The notes under the pieces were generated by a model, which was not told the origin of the DNA, made no database searches, and worked only from the letters and a program-made list of their open reading frames with translations. Of a DNA stretch of 64,000 bases, positions 44,790-53,065 are shown one piece after another. The translations under genes and the position numbers were made by a program. This stretch comes from JAALKW01 sp963974485. Lineage in GTDB: Bacteria > Pseudomonadota > Gammaproteobacteria > Legionellales > Legionellaceae. Within the stretch, counting starts at the first letter, position 1, and every line of letters begins with the position of its first letter. The stretch lies in contig CAXBBS010000006.1 of the NCBI GenBank assembly GCA_963974485.1, forward strand, positions 62,001 through 126,000, read 5' to 3'.

Positions 44790-45433
44790 AAAGGAACCTC
44801 GATACCCTTATTGGGCTTATCAAAAAGCGGTATTATAGTCGAATCTGACAAAGAACCCAATTGGTGAACCAACACGCGCGCAATATAATCAAACTCAACA
44901 TTGATGCGTTGCCCAACAAACCACGTTGAAAGTGTTGTTTTTAGTAACGTATGCGGGATAAGCATCACAGTTATCGCATCATCCGTTACGGCATTAATCG
45001 TCAAACTCACACCATCCAGCGTTACACTGCCTTTAGGGCATAAATAGCGCCGGTCGCTGGCATTAAAGCCAGCAACCGTCACCTCAGTATATTCGCCTTG
45101 TTGTGTTATACACTGTATTTCAGCAGCTCTATCCACGTGCCCCGTAACATAATGCCCTCCAAGCCTGTCAGAAGCGCGTAACGCACGCTCAAGATGCACA
45201 CCATCACCCAACGCTAGCGCCCCCAAACTCGTTGCACGCAAGGTTTCAGGCGATACATCAAAGGCAAGCTGTCCTGTTGGTGCTGGCAATAAGGTAAGAC
45301 ACACGCCATTGACAGCAATACTTTCACCGATCACTAAGCTGTCAAATCGCGCCTCAAGTATTAAACGCGTTCCAGAGTCATGCTTTTCTTGACTGACTAC
45401 AGTACCGCATTTTTCAACTAATCCAGTGAACAT
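44786..45433 (-). CDS. ribE: Riboflavin synthase, alpha chain
   Basis: 215 residues, two lumazine-binding barrels. MFTGLVEKCG and GESIAVNGVCLTL are in the first; GHVDRAAEI and VSLTINAV in the second. It dismutates two lumazines to riboflavin. It overlaps ribD by 16 nt. Confidence 0.95.
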   Translation of the reverse strand: MFTGLVEKCGTVVSQEKHDSGTRLILEARFDSLVIGESIAVNGVCLTLLPAPTGQLAFDVSPETLRATSLGALALGDGVHLERALRASDRLGGHYVTGHVDRAAEIQCITQQGEYTEVTVAGFNASDRRYLCPKGSVTLDGVSLTINAVTDDAITVMLIPHTLLKTTLSTWFVGQRINVEFDYIARVLVHQLGSLSDSTIIPLFDKPNKGIEVPL

Positions 45434-46476
45434 GTTGATTCCTCGATAAAATTATCTTGAGCATTCGCTTGCCAATCAAGCGTAACTTTGAGGTTATCCC
45501 CCATTGCGTCCCATGCTATATGCTTTGCCTTAGCTAAAATATTTTCTTGTGTATCTTGTGAATATAACGATAGCGCTCGCGTGCCCAGAATTTTGGGCAC
45601 CAAATATAAATACGTGCGTTGCACTAAGTTTTGCTGATGCAGGTGATTAAATAATTCAGCTCCGGCTTCAACCCACACATCGTGGTAACCAATACGACCC
45701 AAATCATCAAGTATTGCGTGTAGATCCAATTGCTTCTCGTCAGGTTTACCATGATAAAGATGCAATGGCTTGGCTGTTTGATGAATATTGGCCGACGCCG
45801 CTAAGCTGCGTGTACGATCTAGCACAGCAATAGGTTTCGCCACAACATCATCTCCCACGCGTGCATTAAGCAATGGATTATCTGCTTGAATAGTTTTAGC
45901 GGTTGTTAAAATCACATCCGTGTGCAAGCGCTCTTGATGCGTGAAATCAGCGCATACGGCATTGGATAACATCGCGCGGGCACCACCTTCCCCTGCAATC
46001 TTGCCGTCGAACGTTTGCGCCATTTTCACCGTGACCCAAGGTCGGCCTGTTTTAAACCAAAACGTATAGCTTTCATAAAATTTATTAATCACCGTCATTG
46101 GATAATGCAATACATCAATGCCATGTGCTTTCAGTAACGCGGGTGTATTATTTTCAGCAACAACAGGATTTGGATCGGCATACGCATACACCACTTGTTT
46201 GACACGTCGAGCAATCAACGCGTCCACGCAGGGTGGTGTTCGCCCCCAGTGATTACAGGGCTCAAGCGTCACATAAATCGTAATCGACGAACAATCTTCA
46301 GGCAGAGCTTGGAGCAGTAACTGCTCGGCATGTAGATGACCCACACCTGGATGCGCAGCTTGTGCTATAATATTTTCAGCGCACACCGCAACCGCCCCAA
46401 CAGAAGGATTTGGTGCTGTTGAACCACGTCGAAGACGTGCTTGCTTAAGTGCTGCTAGCAGAAATTGCTCGTGCAT
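45418..46476 (-). CDS. ribD: Bifunctional riboflavin deaminase/reductase
   Basis: 352 residues. The deaminase zinc site is HLHAEQLLL and LEPCNHWGRTPPCVDALI; the reductase half starts near 150 (VTVKMAQTFDGKIAG). It heads the riboflavin operon. The deaminase His-Ala-Glu and both Cys are intact. Only 63 nt separate it from the divergent bepA, so there is no room for an FMN riboswitch. Confidence 0.95.
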   Translation of the reverse strand: MHEQFLLAALKQARLRRGSTAPNPSVGAVAVCAENIIAQAAHPGVGHLHAEQLLLQALPEDCSSITIYVTLEPCNHWGRTPPCVDALIARRVKQVVYAYADPNPVVAENNTPALLKAHGIDVLHYPMTVINKFYESYTFWFKTGRPWVTVKMAQTFDGKIAGEGGARAMLSNAVCADFTHQERLHTDVILTTAKTIQADNPLLNARVGDDVVAKPIAVLDRTRSLAASANIHQTAKPLHLYHGKPDEKQLDLHAILDDLGRIGYHDVWVEAGAELFNHLHQQNLVQRTYLYLVPKILGTRALSLYSQDTQENILAKAKHIAWDAMGDNLKVTLDWQANAQDNFIEESTCSLD

Positions 46477-46539
46477 ATTTCAGTCACTGTGGAAAAAGTA
46501 TGTGTATGATAACAAATTATTCAATTTTTGAGTAGCCTC

Positions 46540-47967
46540 ATGCCCAGATCAGCACAAAGAACAGGTTTACCCCATCGCATCAAATCATGCATGCTTGCTC
46601 TGGTTATTATATCTCTGCTTTTGAATAATACCGCATTTGCTTTTTCCGCTTATTCAAATAGCGAACTGGATGAGCTCGAAAAAGAATTTGTCGCAGAAAT
46701 CAACCAATCCAACAGCGTGCTGCGTGATCCGCTGAGCAATCAGTATCTTACACGACTCGGGCAAAAACTTGCTACCCATAGCGATCAAGTCCCGCCCTCT
46801 TTTTTTATTGTAAAATCAGATGAAATCAATGCTTTTGCAGGACCGGGTGGACATATTGGTATCAACAGTGAACTTTTTTTATTAAGCGAACATGAAAGCG
46901 AGCTTGCCGCTGTACTTGCTCATGAAATCGCACACGTTCGCCAACACCATCTTTATCGCATGCTTGAACATCAGCATCGTATGAAAGTACCGATGCTTGC
47001 CTCGATGCTCGCAGCCATAGCCCTTGGAGCTATTATCCCAGGGATTGGAAGTGGCGCCATGATGGCGGCCCTCGGAGGCTTTGCCCAAGACAGCATTAAC
47101 TTCATTCGCTCCAACGAAAAAGAAGCGGACCGCATTGGTATCGACATGCTGAAACGCGCGGGATTTGATCCTCGCGGTATGATTCATTTTTTTCAACGCA
47201 TGCGAGAAAATTCACGTTATTACTCAGGCAATGTTCCCACTATTTTACGGACACACCCGATGGATGATGACCGAATTGTTGAAGCAGAACATCGAACCAA
47301 CCTTTTGTCATCCAAAGACGTCCCTGATACCCTGGCGTACCAACTTACGAAAGAACGTATTCGCGTTCTTACTGCACAACATAATAAAAAATTATTAGAT
47401 TACTACGCCAATCGTTGCCCGCAATCAGAAACCAACGATAATGCTTGCCTGTATGGCCGTGCACTTGCGTTACTCAAAGCAAACCAGCATCAAGCTGCCT
47501 ATACACAACTCCAGATCCTTGCTACTGAAGACCATGAAAACTTTTATTACGCACTCGCCATCAGTGAAGCTGGGGCTGGCATAGGCCGCGCGGATGAGGC
47601 CATTGCTCGTCTACATGCCCTTCATGCTAATTATCCTGGAAACTACCCTGTTATTATGACGCTCGCAAAGATCTTATCTGCGACCAACCATCCTGATGAA
47701 GCATCCACGGTGTTGCTTCAAGCAAGCCGAGCATTTCCAACCGATTTACCAGTATGCCATGCCCTTGCGCGCGCGCAATCCAACAATCACCTTAAAGCGT
47801 ATGCTTATTTTACTTATGCGCAGTGCCATCTACTCCAAGGGCAAAGAAAAGAAGCAAAACGGCTGTTTAAGCTGTCTAAAACGCTGGTTAAAAAAGATCG
47901 TTATCTTGAAGCTCGTATCGATGCAAAACTCGATGAAATTAAAAACGATATCAACGCTGATAAATAA
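46540..47967 (+). CDS. bepA: Periplasmic M48 metalloprotease with TPR repeats, BepA-like
   Basis: 475 residues from the ATG at 46540 (the frame reaches a TTG at 46528). A signal peptide ends near NTAFAF. The zinc site HEIAH lies in AAVLAHEIAHVRQHH, with the third ligand in SNEKEADRIGIDML. TPR repeats fill the C-terminal half. BepA surveys outer-membrane protein assembly and degrades stalled LptD. It overlaps the convergent GGDEF gene by 17 nt at the 3' ends. Confidence 0.92.
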   Translation: MPRSAQRTGLPHRIKSCMLALVIISLLLNNTAFAFSAYSNSELDELEKEFVAEINQSNSVLRDPLSNQYLTRLGQKLATHSDQVPPSFFIVKSDEINAFAGPGGHIGINSELFLLSEHESELAAVLAHEIAHVRQHHLYRMLEHQHRMKVPMLASMLAAIALGAIIPGIGSGAMMAALGGFAQDSINFIRSNEKEADRIGIDMLKRAGFDPRGMIHFFQRMRENSRYYSGNVPTILRTHPMDDDRIVEAEHRTNLLSSKDVPDTLAYQLTKERIRVLTAQHNKKLLDYYANRCPQSETNDNACLYGRALALLKANQHQAAYTQLQILATEDHENFYYALAISEAGAGIGRADEAIARLHALHANYPGNYPVIMTLAKILSATNHPDEASTVLLQASRAFPTDLPVCHALARAQSNNHLKAYAYFTYAQCHLLQGQRKEAKRLFKLSKTLVKKDRYLEARIDAKLDEIKNDINADK

Positions 47968-49285
47968 CATAAGCATTCTTTTTCTTTTGTTTTTTTGCTG
48001 AATACATGGCCTCATCAGCATGCTTCAAAAGAAGATCCGCAGCTTGTCCAGATTCAGGATAAACCGCGACGCCAATGCTTACCGTAATCATTATTTTATG
48101 CTTTTCAAAATAAATAGGCATGGAAACAGCTTCAAATATTTTATCTAACGCCGTTTGAATCGCATCTTCAGACGATGTACCGTCTAAAACTAAACAAAAC
48201 TCATCTCCCGCGAAACGCGCGAAAAGATCATTGCGGCGAATCACTTGAGACACGGATTTAGCGAGATGTTTTAAAACTAAATCACCGACATGATGACCAT
48301 ACTTATCGTTAATATTCTTAAATTTATCACAATCTAAAAAACACACGGAGAAATGATCAGAGCCCCGATTGGATCGCTCGATCATGGTATTTAAATAATC
48401 CAAACAATACCGACGATTGGGTAATTCAGTCAGACCATCATACTGCGCCAATCGTTTTAACTGATTCACATAACGCGAATTCAACGGTATTAACTTCCAA
48501 CGAAAGGTTAAAAACCAAAGACAAAACAAACTTACAAAACCACCAAGCGTCGTACAAAAAATAATATATGCACGCTTCACACATGCTTCAACATATGCCT
48601 TACTTGGATAGATATTAATATCCCACTCAGCACCTAAAACTTGAAAAAATTCTCGATGAATCAAAGGAAAAGTCCAATTAGGGGACACAATTTCAGGCGT
48701 GATTTTATCTGATAAGGCTAGAAAGTATCCTTTCATGATCTCCTGCTTTAAATCTTCATCAAGAATTGTTTTTAAATTAAAGATAGCTAGCATATGAGAG
48801 TGTGTATCATAAACACAAAGCGAACCATCTAAAGCAATCACCTGCATATCTTGATACATTCGGATTAGCTCAGGATGTGATTGCAACAGCGTGTCACATT
48901 GCTTTTGGGATGTTAATACCCCTGTTTGCGTGACGTGAGGATTAAATAAAGCAACCGACCCTTTTGAACCTACAGCAGGAAATATCATGGCTTCAAGGCC
49001 ATGATTATGTTCAAACTGAAAATTTACATCTTCTACAACATCTGAATAGGCTCGATAATCGTGATGATCCATGCGTGAAAAGATTTTTTTTACCGCATTT
49101 AAATGCTGATTGACTTGTGATGAGAACGCCACGCGAAGCTGTTGCGCAGTTGCTACCGACGCACGCTGCAGGCGTTTCATTTCATAGGGCTTGATCATCA
49201 AGTGCCAACTGAGCAAAATAACCAAAGCCCCCAGGGAGGCAACAAGCCATGCTCTTGCTTTCCAGGCTATCGAGGGATACACCAT
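47951..49285 (-). CDS. Diguanylate cyclase with periplasmic sensor domain
   Basis: 444 residues. Two membrane helices (about 13-33 and 238-260) flank a ~200-residue periplasmic domain likely to bind a signal. A GGDEF domain follows: DGLTELPNRRYC, DCDKFKNINDKYGH, and the active site ARFAGDEFCLVL. Ala replaces the first Gly (AGDEF), a variant found in active cyclases. There is no EAL domain. It is the second c-di-GMP-making enzyme here. Confidence 0.9.
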   Translation of the reverse strand: MVYPSIAWKARAWLVASLGALVILLSWHLMIKPYEMKRLQRASVATAQQLRVAFSSQVNQHLNAVKKIFSRMDHHDYRAYSDVVEDVNFQFEHNHGLEAMIFPAVGSKGSVALFNPHVTQTGVLTSQKQCDTLLQSHPELIRMYQDMQVIALDGSLCVYDTHSHMLAIFNLKTILDEDLKQEIMKGYFLALSDKITPEIVSPNWTFPLIHREFFQVLGAEWDINIYPSKAYVEACVKRAYIIFCTTLGGFVSLFCLWFLTFRWKLIPLNSRYVNQLKRLAQYDGLTELPNRRYCLDYLNTMIERSNRGSDHFSVCFLDCDKFKNINDKYGHHVGDLVLKHLAKSVSQVIRRNDLFARFAGDEFCLVLDGTSSEDAIQTALDKIFEAVSMPIYFEKHKIMITVSIGVAVYPESGQAADLLLKHADEAMYSAKKQKKKNAYVIYQR

Positions 49286-49386
49286 TGGGCAGCACTCCTT
49301 GTCTGCATACTCATGTGATTACAGTTTACTTTCTTTAGGTCATCATAACAACTTTTAGATTAATTTAAGTTCATACCTGTTGTTTT

Positions 49387-50142
49387 TTATAAACTAATTT
49401 CTTTTGAAAGCCAGGCTTCAGCCTGTTTAAGGTCATCCAACGTATTAATATCTTGCCGTGGCGCCACGCATGCTTCATCCACTTGAATGGCGTATCCTGA
49501 CCATAACACACGCAATTGTTCCAGTGCTTCTACCGCTTCTAAAGCACAAACAGGCCATGCCACCATCTTCACTAAAAAATCTTTTCTATACGCATACAGG
49601 CCAATATGTCGAAACACATGCTGTAATAAAATACCCCCATCTCTGAAAGCAGGAATGGGACTTCTTGAAAAATAAAGCGCTTGATTGTGAGCATTCCGAA
49701 TCACTTTGACAATATTTGGATTGACATATTCTTCTTCAGAACAAATCGGTGCACACAGTGTCGCCATCGATGTATTTTTTGAAGCAACCAAACTCATGGC
49801 TACTTGCCGAATCAGTGCAGGAGGCATAAGCGGTTCATCGCCCTGAACATTCACAATCACCGCATCAGAAGGCAAACCTAAGGCATCCACGGCTTCGGCC
49901 ACACGATCGGTGCCGCTAGGATGTCCATCTGAGGTCATCACAACCTGTGCGCCAAAGCGCGTGGCTTCTTCTGCAATCGCGGCATGGTCGGTTGCAATCG
50001 TAATACTTGCCGCCCCTGCTTGTTTTGCCTGTCCATACACACGCGCTAATACCGTTTGTCCGCCAAGCGACATTAAGAGCTTTCCTGGGCAACGATGGGA
50101 GGCGTAACGCGCCGGAATAACCACATGAAAATCGGTATTCAC
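49387..50142 (-). CDS. kdsB: CMP-Kdo synthetase
   Basis: 251 residues. IPARYASHRCPGKLL near 10-24, TDHAAIAE, GTDRVAEA and VNVQGDEPLMPP are KdsB motifs. It activates Kdo with CTP for LPS. It overlaps the upstream Trm112-like gene by 4 nt and ends the operon fdxA-tsaB-Trm112-like-kdsB. Confidence 0.96.
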   Translation of the reverse strand: MNTDFHVVIPARYASHRCPGKLLMSLGGQTVLARVYGQAKQAGAASITIATDHAAIAEEATRFGAQVVMTSDGHPSGTDRVAEAVDALGLPSDAVIVNVQGDEPLMPPALIRQVAMSLVASKNTSMATLCAPICSEEEYVNPNIVKVIRNAHNQALYFSRSPIPAFRDGGILLQHVFRHIGLYAYRKDFLVKMVAWPVCALEAVEALEQLRVLWSGYAIQVDEACVAPRQDINTLDDLKQAEAWLSKEISL

Positions 50143-50318
50143 AACGCTTCCTTTTCATCTAGCGTAATCGAGCGCGCTTCTTGTTCAAGCATCACAGGAA
50201 TACCATCCCGAATTGGATAAGCAAGCCTATCAAAACGACACACCAGCTCATTTTTTTTAAATAATAATGCCCCTTTACATAAGGGACAGACCATCATAGC
50301 AAGCAATTTTTTATCCAC
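50139..50318 (-). CDS. Trm112/YcaR-like small zinc-binding protein (UPF0434)
   Basis: 59 residues from a GTG at 50318. The frame is open to 50369 but a perfect GGAGG lies 8 nt before this GTG. The family start VDKKLLAMMVCPLCKGALLF and the tail LAYPIRDGIPVML are clear. A CxxC is at the start, but only one further Cys is seen. Adjacent to kdsB in many bacteria; its biochemical role is not settled. Confidence 0.9.
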   Translation of the reverse strand: MDKKLLAMMVCPLCKGALLFKKNELVCRFDRLAYPIRDGIPVMLEQEARSITLDEKEAL

Positions 50319-50322
50319 GTAT

Positions 50323-50970
50323 TTAACCTCCGGTGACCTGTTGACGAACATACGCAGGCATAGCAGCATCAGCTGTGACTGACGGAATACAACCTGTTTT
50401 CACCACCCGAATCATGGCATCTGCGCGCGGAAAGATTTCGCGCGTACATACAATCGCATCGTGTATCTCAGATGGTAGCGTATCAAGATATGCCTCATAA
50501 CCAACACCCACAAGGCTTAAAGGCGTATTAGGAGGCACACAGACATCTTTCGCGGCACTTACGCATGGCAGCTGCTCTGATGATTCGGGATCAAACATCC
50601 AATACACTTGGTTCATGCGTGCGTCCATCATTGCGAGTAGGCGCGTGTTGGGCGGCAACTCTTCCGCTTGGGCCGCGATTGCATGTAAACTGCCGACGGG
50701 GTACAACGGCAAGTCATATGCATAAGCCAGCCCCTTGGCTACACTGCAGGCAATACGCAGCCCCGTGAAGCTACCAGGACCTTCGCCAAACACAATACCG
50801 TCAAGATATTTAAGCTCTGTTTTTGCTGATAATAATACACGCTCCACCATGGAAAGCAGCACACGAGCATGCTCACGTATCTCCAACACCTCTTCAATAA
50901 ACAAAATGCCGTTAAATTCTAAGGCAACGGATGCCCGAGATGTCGAGGTATCTATCGCAAGCAAGTTCAT
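50323..50970 (-). CDS. tsaB: tRNA threonylcarbamoyladenosine biosynthesis protein TsaB
   Basis: 215 residues. LLAIDTSTSRASVAL near 3-17 and GEGPGSFTGLRIACSVAKGLAYA near 62-84 are the ASKHA-like TsaB motifs. It works with TsaC, TsaD and TsaE on t6A37 of tRNA; the others are not here. It overlaps fdxA by 4 nt. Confidence 0.94.
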   Translation of the reverse strand: MNLLAIDTSTSRASVALEFNGILFIEEVLEIREHARVLLSMVERVLLSAKTELKYLDGIVFGEGPGSFTGLRIACSVAKGLAYAYDLPLYPVGSLHAIAAQAEELPPNTRLLAMMDARMNQVYWMFDPESSEQLPCVSAAKDVCVPPNTPLSLVGVGYEAYLDTLPSEIHDAIVCTREIFPRADAMIRVVKTGCIPSVTADAAMPAYVRQQVTGG

Positions 50971-51305
50971 TTTTTAGGCCATACTCGTTCTAACAAGTCC
51001 AGTTTACCGTCTTTTCCTTCCCAGCTTTTAGCATCCGGTGGTCCATCTTTTTGTACGGTAATGTTAGGCCAGACTTGTGCAAGCTCGGCATTAAGGGCGA
51101 GAAACGGTTTTTGATCTTCGGTCATGTCATCTTCAGATATAATCGCATCTACCGGACATTCAGGCTCACATAAAGCGCAATCGATGCACTCATCCGGATC
51201 GATCACTAAAAAATTAGGGCCTTCATAAAAACAATCTACAGGACATACTTCAACACAATCGGTGTATTTACATTTGATGCACTGCTCTGTAACAAGAAAC
51301 GTCAT
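50967..51305 (-). CDS. fdxA: Ferredoxin, 7Fe-8S type
   Basis: 112 residues. Cluster ligands: CIKCKYTDCVEVCPVDC near 9-25 and CIDCALCEPECP near 40-51. This is the Azotobacter FdI-type arrangement with one [3Fe-4S] and one [4Fe-4S]. It heads the operon with tsaB. Confidence 0.93.
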   Translation of the reverse strand: MTFLVTEQCIKCKYTDCVEVCPVDCFYEGPNFLVIDPDECIDCALCEPECPVDAIISEDDMTEDQKPFLALNAELAQVWPNITVQKDGPPDAKSWEGKDGKLDLLERVWPKK

Positions 51306-51422
51306 GACTCCCTCACCTCAACATGGTTTATATGATCGATATGGTCAAAAAATATAAGGGCGATTAAATCATATTCCATGGTTTCATGCTAGATATATAT
51401 GAGAGATTAAGCAGATGAAGTA

Positions 51423-51509
51423 TGGTGCCCAGGGCCGGAGTCGAACCGGCACGAGATTGCTCTCGAGGGATTTTAAGTCCCTTGCGTCTACCTGTTTCGC
51501 CACCTGGGC
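51423..51509 (-). tRNA. tRNA-Leu (TAA)
   Basis: 87 nt with CCA encoded and a long variable arm. The acceptor stem is GCCCAGG/CCTGGGC, the anticodon loop CTTAAAA (TAA), and the T-arm GCCGGTTCGACTCCGGC. It follows tRNA-Cys by 13 nt. Confidence 0.95.
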
Positions 51510-51522
51510 ATACATCATGTTC

Positions 51523-51596
51523 TGGAGGCTGAGGCCGGAATCGAACCGGCGTACGCGGCTTTGCAGGCCGCTGCATGACCACTCTGCCACACAGCC
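51523..51596 (-). tRNA. tRNA-Cys (GCA)
   Basis: 74 nt with CCA encoded. The anticodon stem GCGGC/GCCGC encloses CTGCAAA (GCA). The T-arm is GCCGGTTCGATTCCGGC. The acceptor stem GGCTGTG/CTCAGCC has a U-U opposition at position 6-67. Discriminator U is normal for tRNA-Cys. Confidence 0.95.
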
Positions 51597-51600
51597 AAGT

Positions 51601-51633
51601 AAAAAAAAAGCGACGGTGCGTCGCGTTTTTTTT
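51601..51633. terminator. Bidirectional intrinsic terminator between tRNA-Gly and tRNA-Cys
   Basis: GCGACG-GTG-CGTCGC (51610-51624) forms a perfect 6-bp G+C stem with runs of A on one side and T on the other. On the minus strand it is followed by nine T. It would stop transcription from tRNA-Gly before tRNA-Cys. Confidence 0.85.
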
Positions 51634-51707
51634 GGAGCGGGAAACGAGGTTCGAACTCGCGACCCCAACCTTGGCAAGGTTGTGCTCTACCACTGAGCTA
51701 TTCCCGC
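51633..51707 (-). tRNA. tRNA-Gly (GCC)
   Basis: 75 nt with CCA encoded. The acceptor stem is GCGGGAA/TTCCCGC, the anticodon stem CAACC/GGTTG with loop TTGCCAA (GCC), and the T-arm GCGAGTTCGAACCTCG. It is the first of three tRNAs on this strand. Confidence 0.95.
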
Positions 51708-51774
51708 ACTTGAACGAGATGAATTTTACCGGAAATCACGTTCCTGTCAACACTTTTTAACACATTCAAGCTAT

Positions 51775-52371
51775 TTATTTAGACTCTTTTTTCGTTAATT
51801 CAGGCCAAGCCACAATCAAATAAGCAATCATAGACCAAATCGTTAGGATAGCGGCTACATAAAGCAAAATCACACCGAGCACACCGAGCGCACCCCACCA
51901 AGACATCGCAGGTTTAAACGCCAATAATAAAATAACGGCCGTCATTTGCATCGCTGTTTTAATCTTACCGACATAATTCACCGCAACGCTGGCTCGGCTA
52001 CCCACTTCAGCCATCCATTCTCGCAATGCCGAAATAATAATTTCACGCCCTACAATAATAATCGCTGGAATCGCAATGTAACCTCGATCGCCTGCCGCCA
52101 CGAGCAAGATCAAACTCGAAGCCACCAATAATTTATCAGCGACGGGATCCAGAAAAGCTCCAAACGAAGACGTTTGTTTAAGTTTACGGGCAAAATAACC
52201 ATCCAACCCATCCGTGATGCTTGCAAGCACAAAGATAGCCGCCGCAGCCGTTTGCCCCCATGACCACGGTAAGTAAAACACTATAATAAACACAGGAATC
52301 AAAGCAACCCGCGCCAACGTCAAAGAATTAGGTAAGGTTGTTAATGTGCTTGTGTTCGTACTCATACTCAT
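51775..52371 (-). CDS. pgsA: CDP-diacylglycerol--glycerol-3-phosphate 3-phosphatidyltransferase
   Basis: 198 residues, about five membrane helices. The CDP-alcohol phosphotransferase motif is complete: DGLDGYFARKLKQTSSFGAFLDPVADKLL. It makes phosphatidylglycerol phosphate. It follows the HAD gene by 22 nt, giving a run rluC-HAD-pgsA. Confidence 0.92.
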   Translation of the reverse strand: MSMSTNTSTLTTLPNSLTLARVALIPVFIIVFYLPWSWGQTAAAAIFVLASITDGLDGYFARKLKQTSSFGAFLDPVADKLLVASSLILLVAAGDRGYIAIPAIIIVGREIIISALREWMAEVGSRASVAVNYVGKIKTAMQMTAVILLLAFKPAMSWWGALGVLGVILLYVAAILTIWSMIAYLIVAWPELTKKESK

Positions 52372-52393
52372 AACAAAACCTCTTTAATTTAAT

Positions 52394-53050
52394 TTAGGCG
52401 GGTAACCCAAGATAATCTCCCAGGGTAGCAAAATCATCAAACACCTGAAGCGCACCGGCGACTTTAAGATCATCACCCTGCTGATAATAAAAATCAACGC
52501 CAATGCTTGCAACATCCAGAGCAGAGGCCATTTCGATATCTGAAATAGCATCACCAATCATTAACGTCTGGTCTGCGGATACGCCTGTTAGCTCTAAAAT
52601 TTCTTCGAGCATTTGTGGGCAAGGCTTGGCAGGCGCTTGATCAGCGGAACGCGTCACGGGAAAATATATCTCTAATTCACTCACGTGCAAGGCGCGTTGT
52701 AAGGCTTGCGAGCCTCGATTGGTTGCAATAGCCATGTCAATACCTGCATGACGAAGTTGTTGCAGCAAATGCTTCACGCCAGGAAAAAGATACACAGCCC
52801 CGTGATTCGAAACCAAGGCTTGCTGTACACCAGCTAATAAGCGTTCGTATTGATACAACGCTAAATCAGGAAAAATTTTCCGTACGGCTTTATCTAAGCC
52901 AAGCGCAACATATCGTCTTGCGCGTTGCACATCATACGGCCCGAGGCCGAGCGCTTCGGACTCGGTCTTAAGTACCTCATGAATATGACCTAAAGGATCG
53001 CCTAGGGTCCCTTCCCAATCAAAAACCACGAGTTGATAAGGCATGCTCAT
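52394..53050 (-). CDS. HAD-superfamily hydrolase, phosphoglycolate phosphatase-like
   Basis: 218 residues. Motif II is in MAIATNRGSQ (Thr), motif III KPCPQML and motif IV MIGDAISDIEMA. Motif I reads FDWEGTLGD: Glu stands where most HAD phosphatases have the second catalytic Asp (DxDGT). It is otherwise like Gph/YieH with a helical cap. The substrate is not assigned. It lies 15 nt downstream of rluC. Confidence 0.85.
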   Translation of the reverse strand: MSMPYQLVVFDWEGTLGDPLGHIHEVLKTESEALGLGPYDVQRARRYVALGLDKAVRKIFPDLALYQYERLLAGVQQALVSNHGAVYLFPGVKHLLQQLRHAGIDMAIATNRGSQALQRALHVSELEIYFPVTRSADQAPAKPCPQMLEEILELTGVSADQTLMIGDAISDIEMASALDVASIGVDFYYQQGDDLKVAGALQVFDDFATLGDYLGLPA

Positions 53051-53065
53051 GAGCGGATGTGTCGC

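Noticed and set aside
46477..46539. FMN riboswitch before ribD
   Set aside because: The gap to the divergent bepA is only 63 nt, too short for the ~130-nt element, and no RFN-like conserved boxes are present.
51364..51760. Several frames of 60-110 codons on both strands across the tRNA-Leu/Cys/Gly cluster
   Set aside because: They are translations of tRNA genes and carry typical tRNA-derived strings such as GGETGRRKGL. This is a well-known false gene type.
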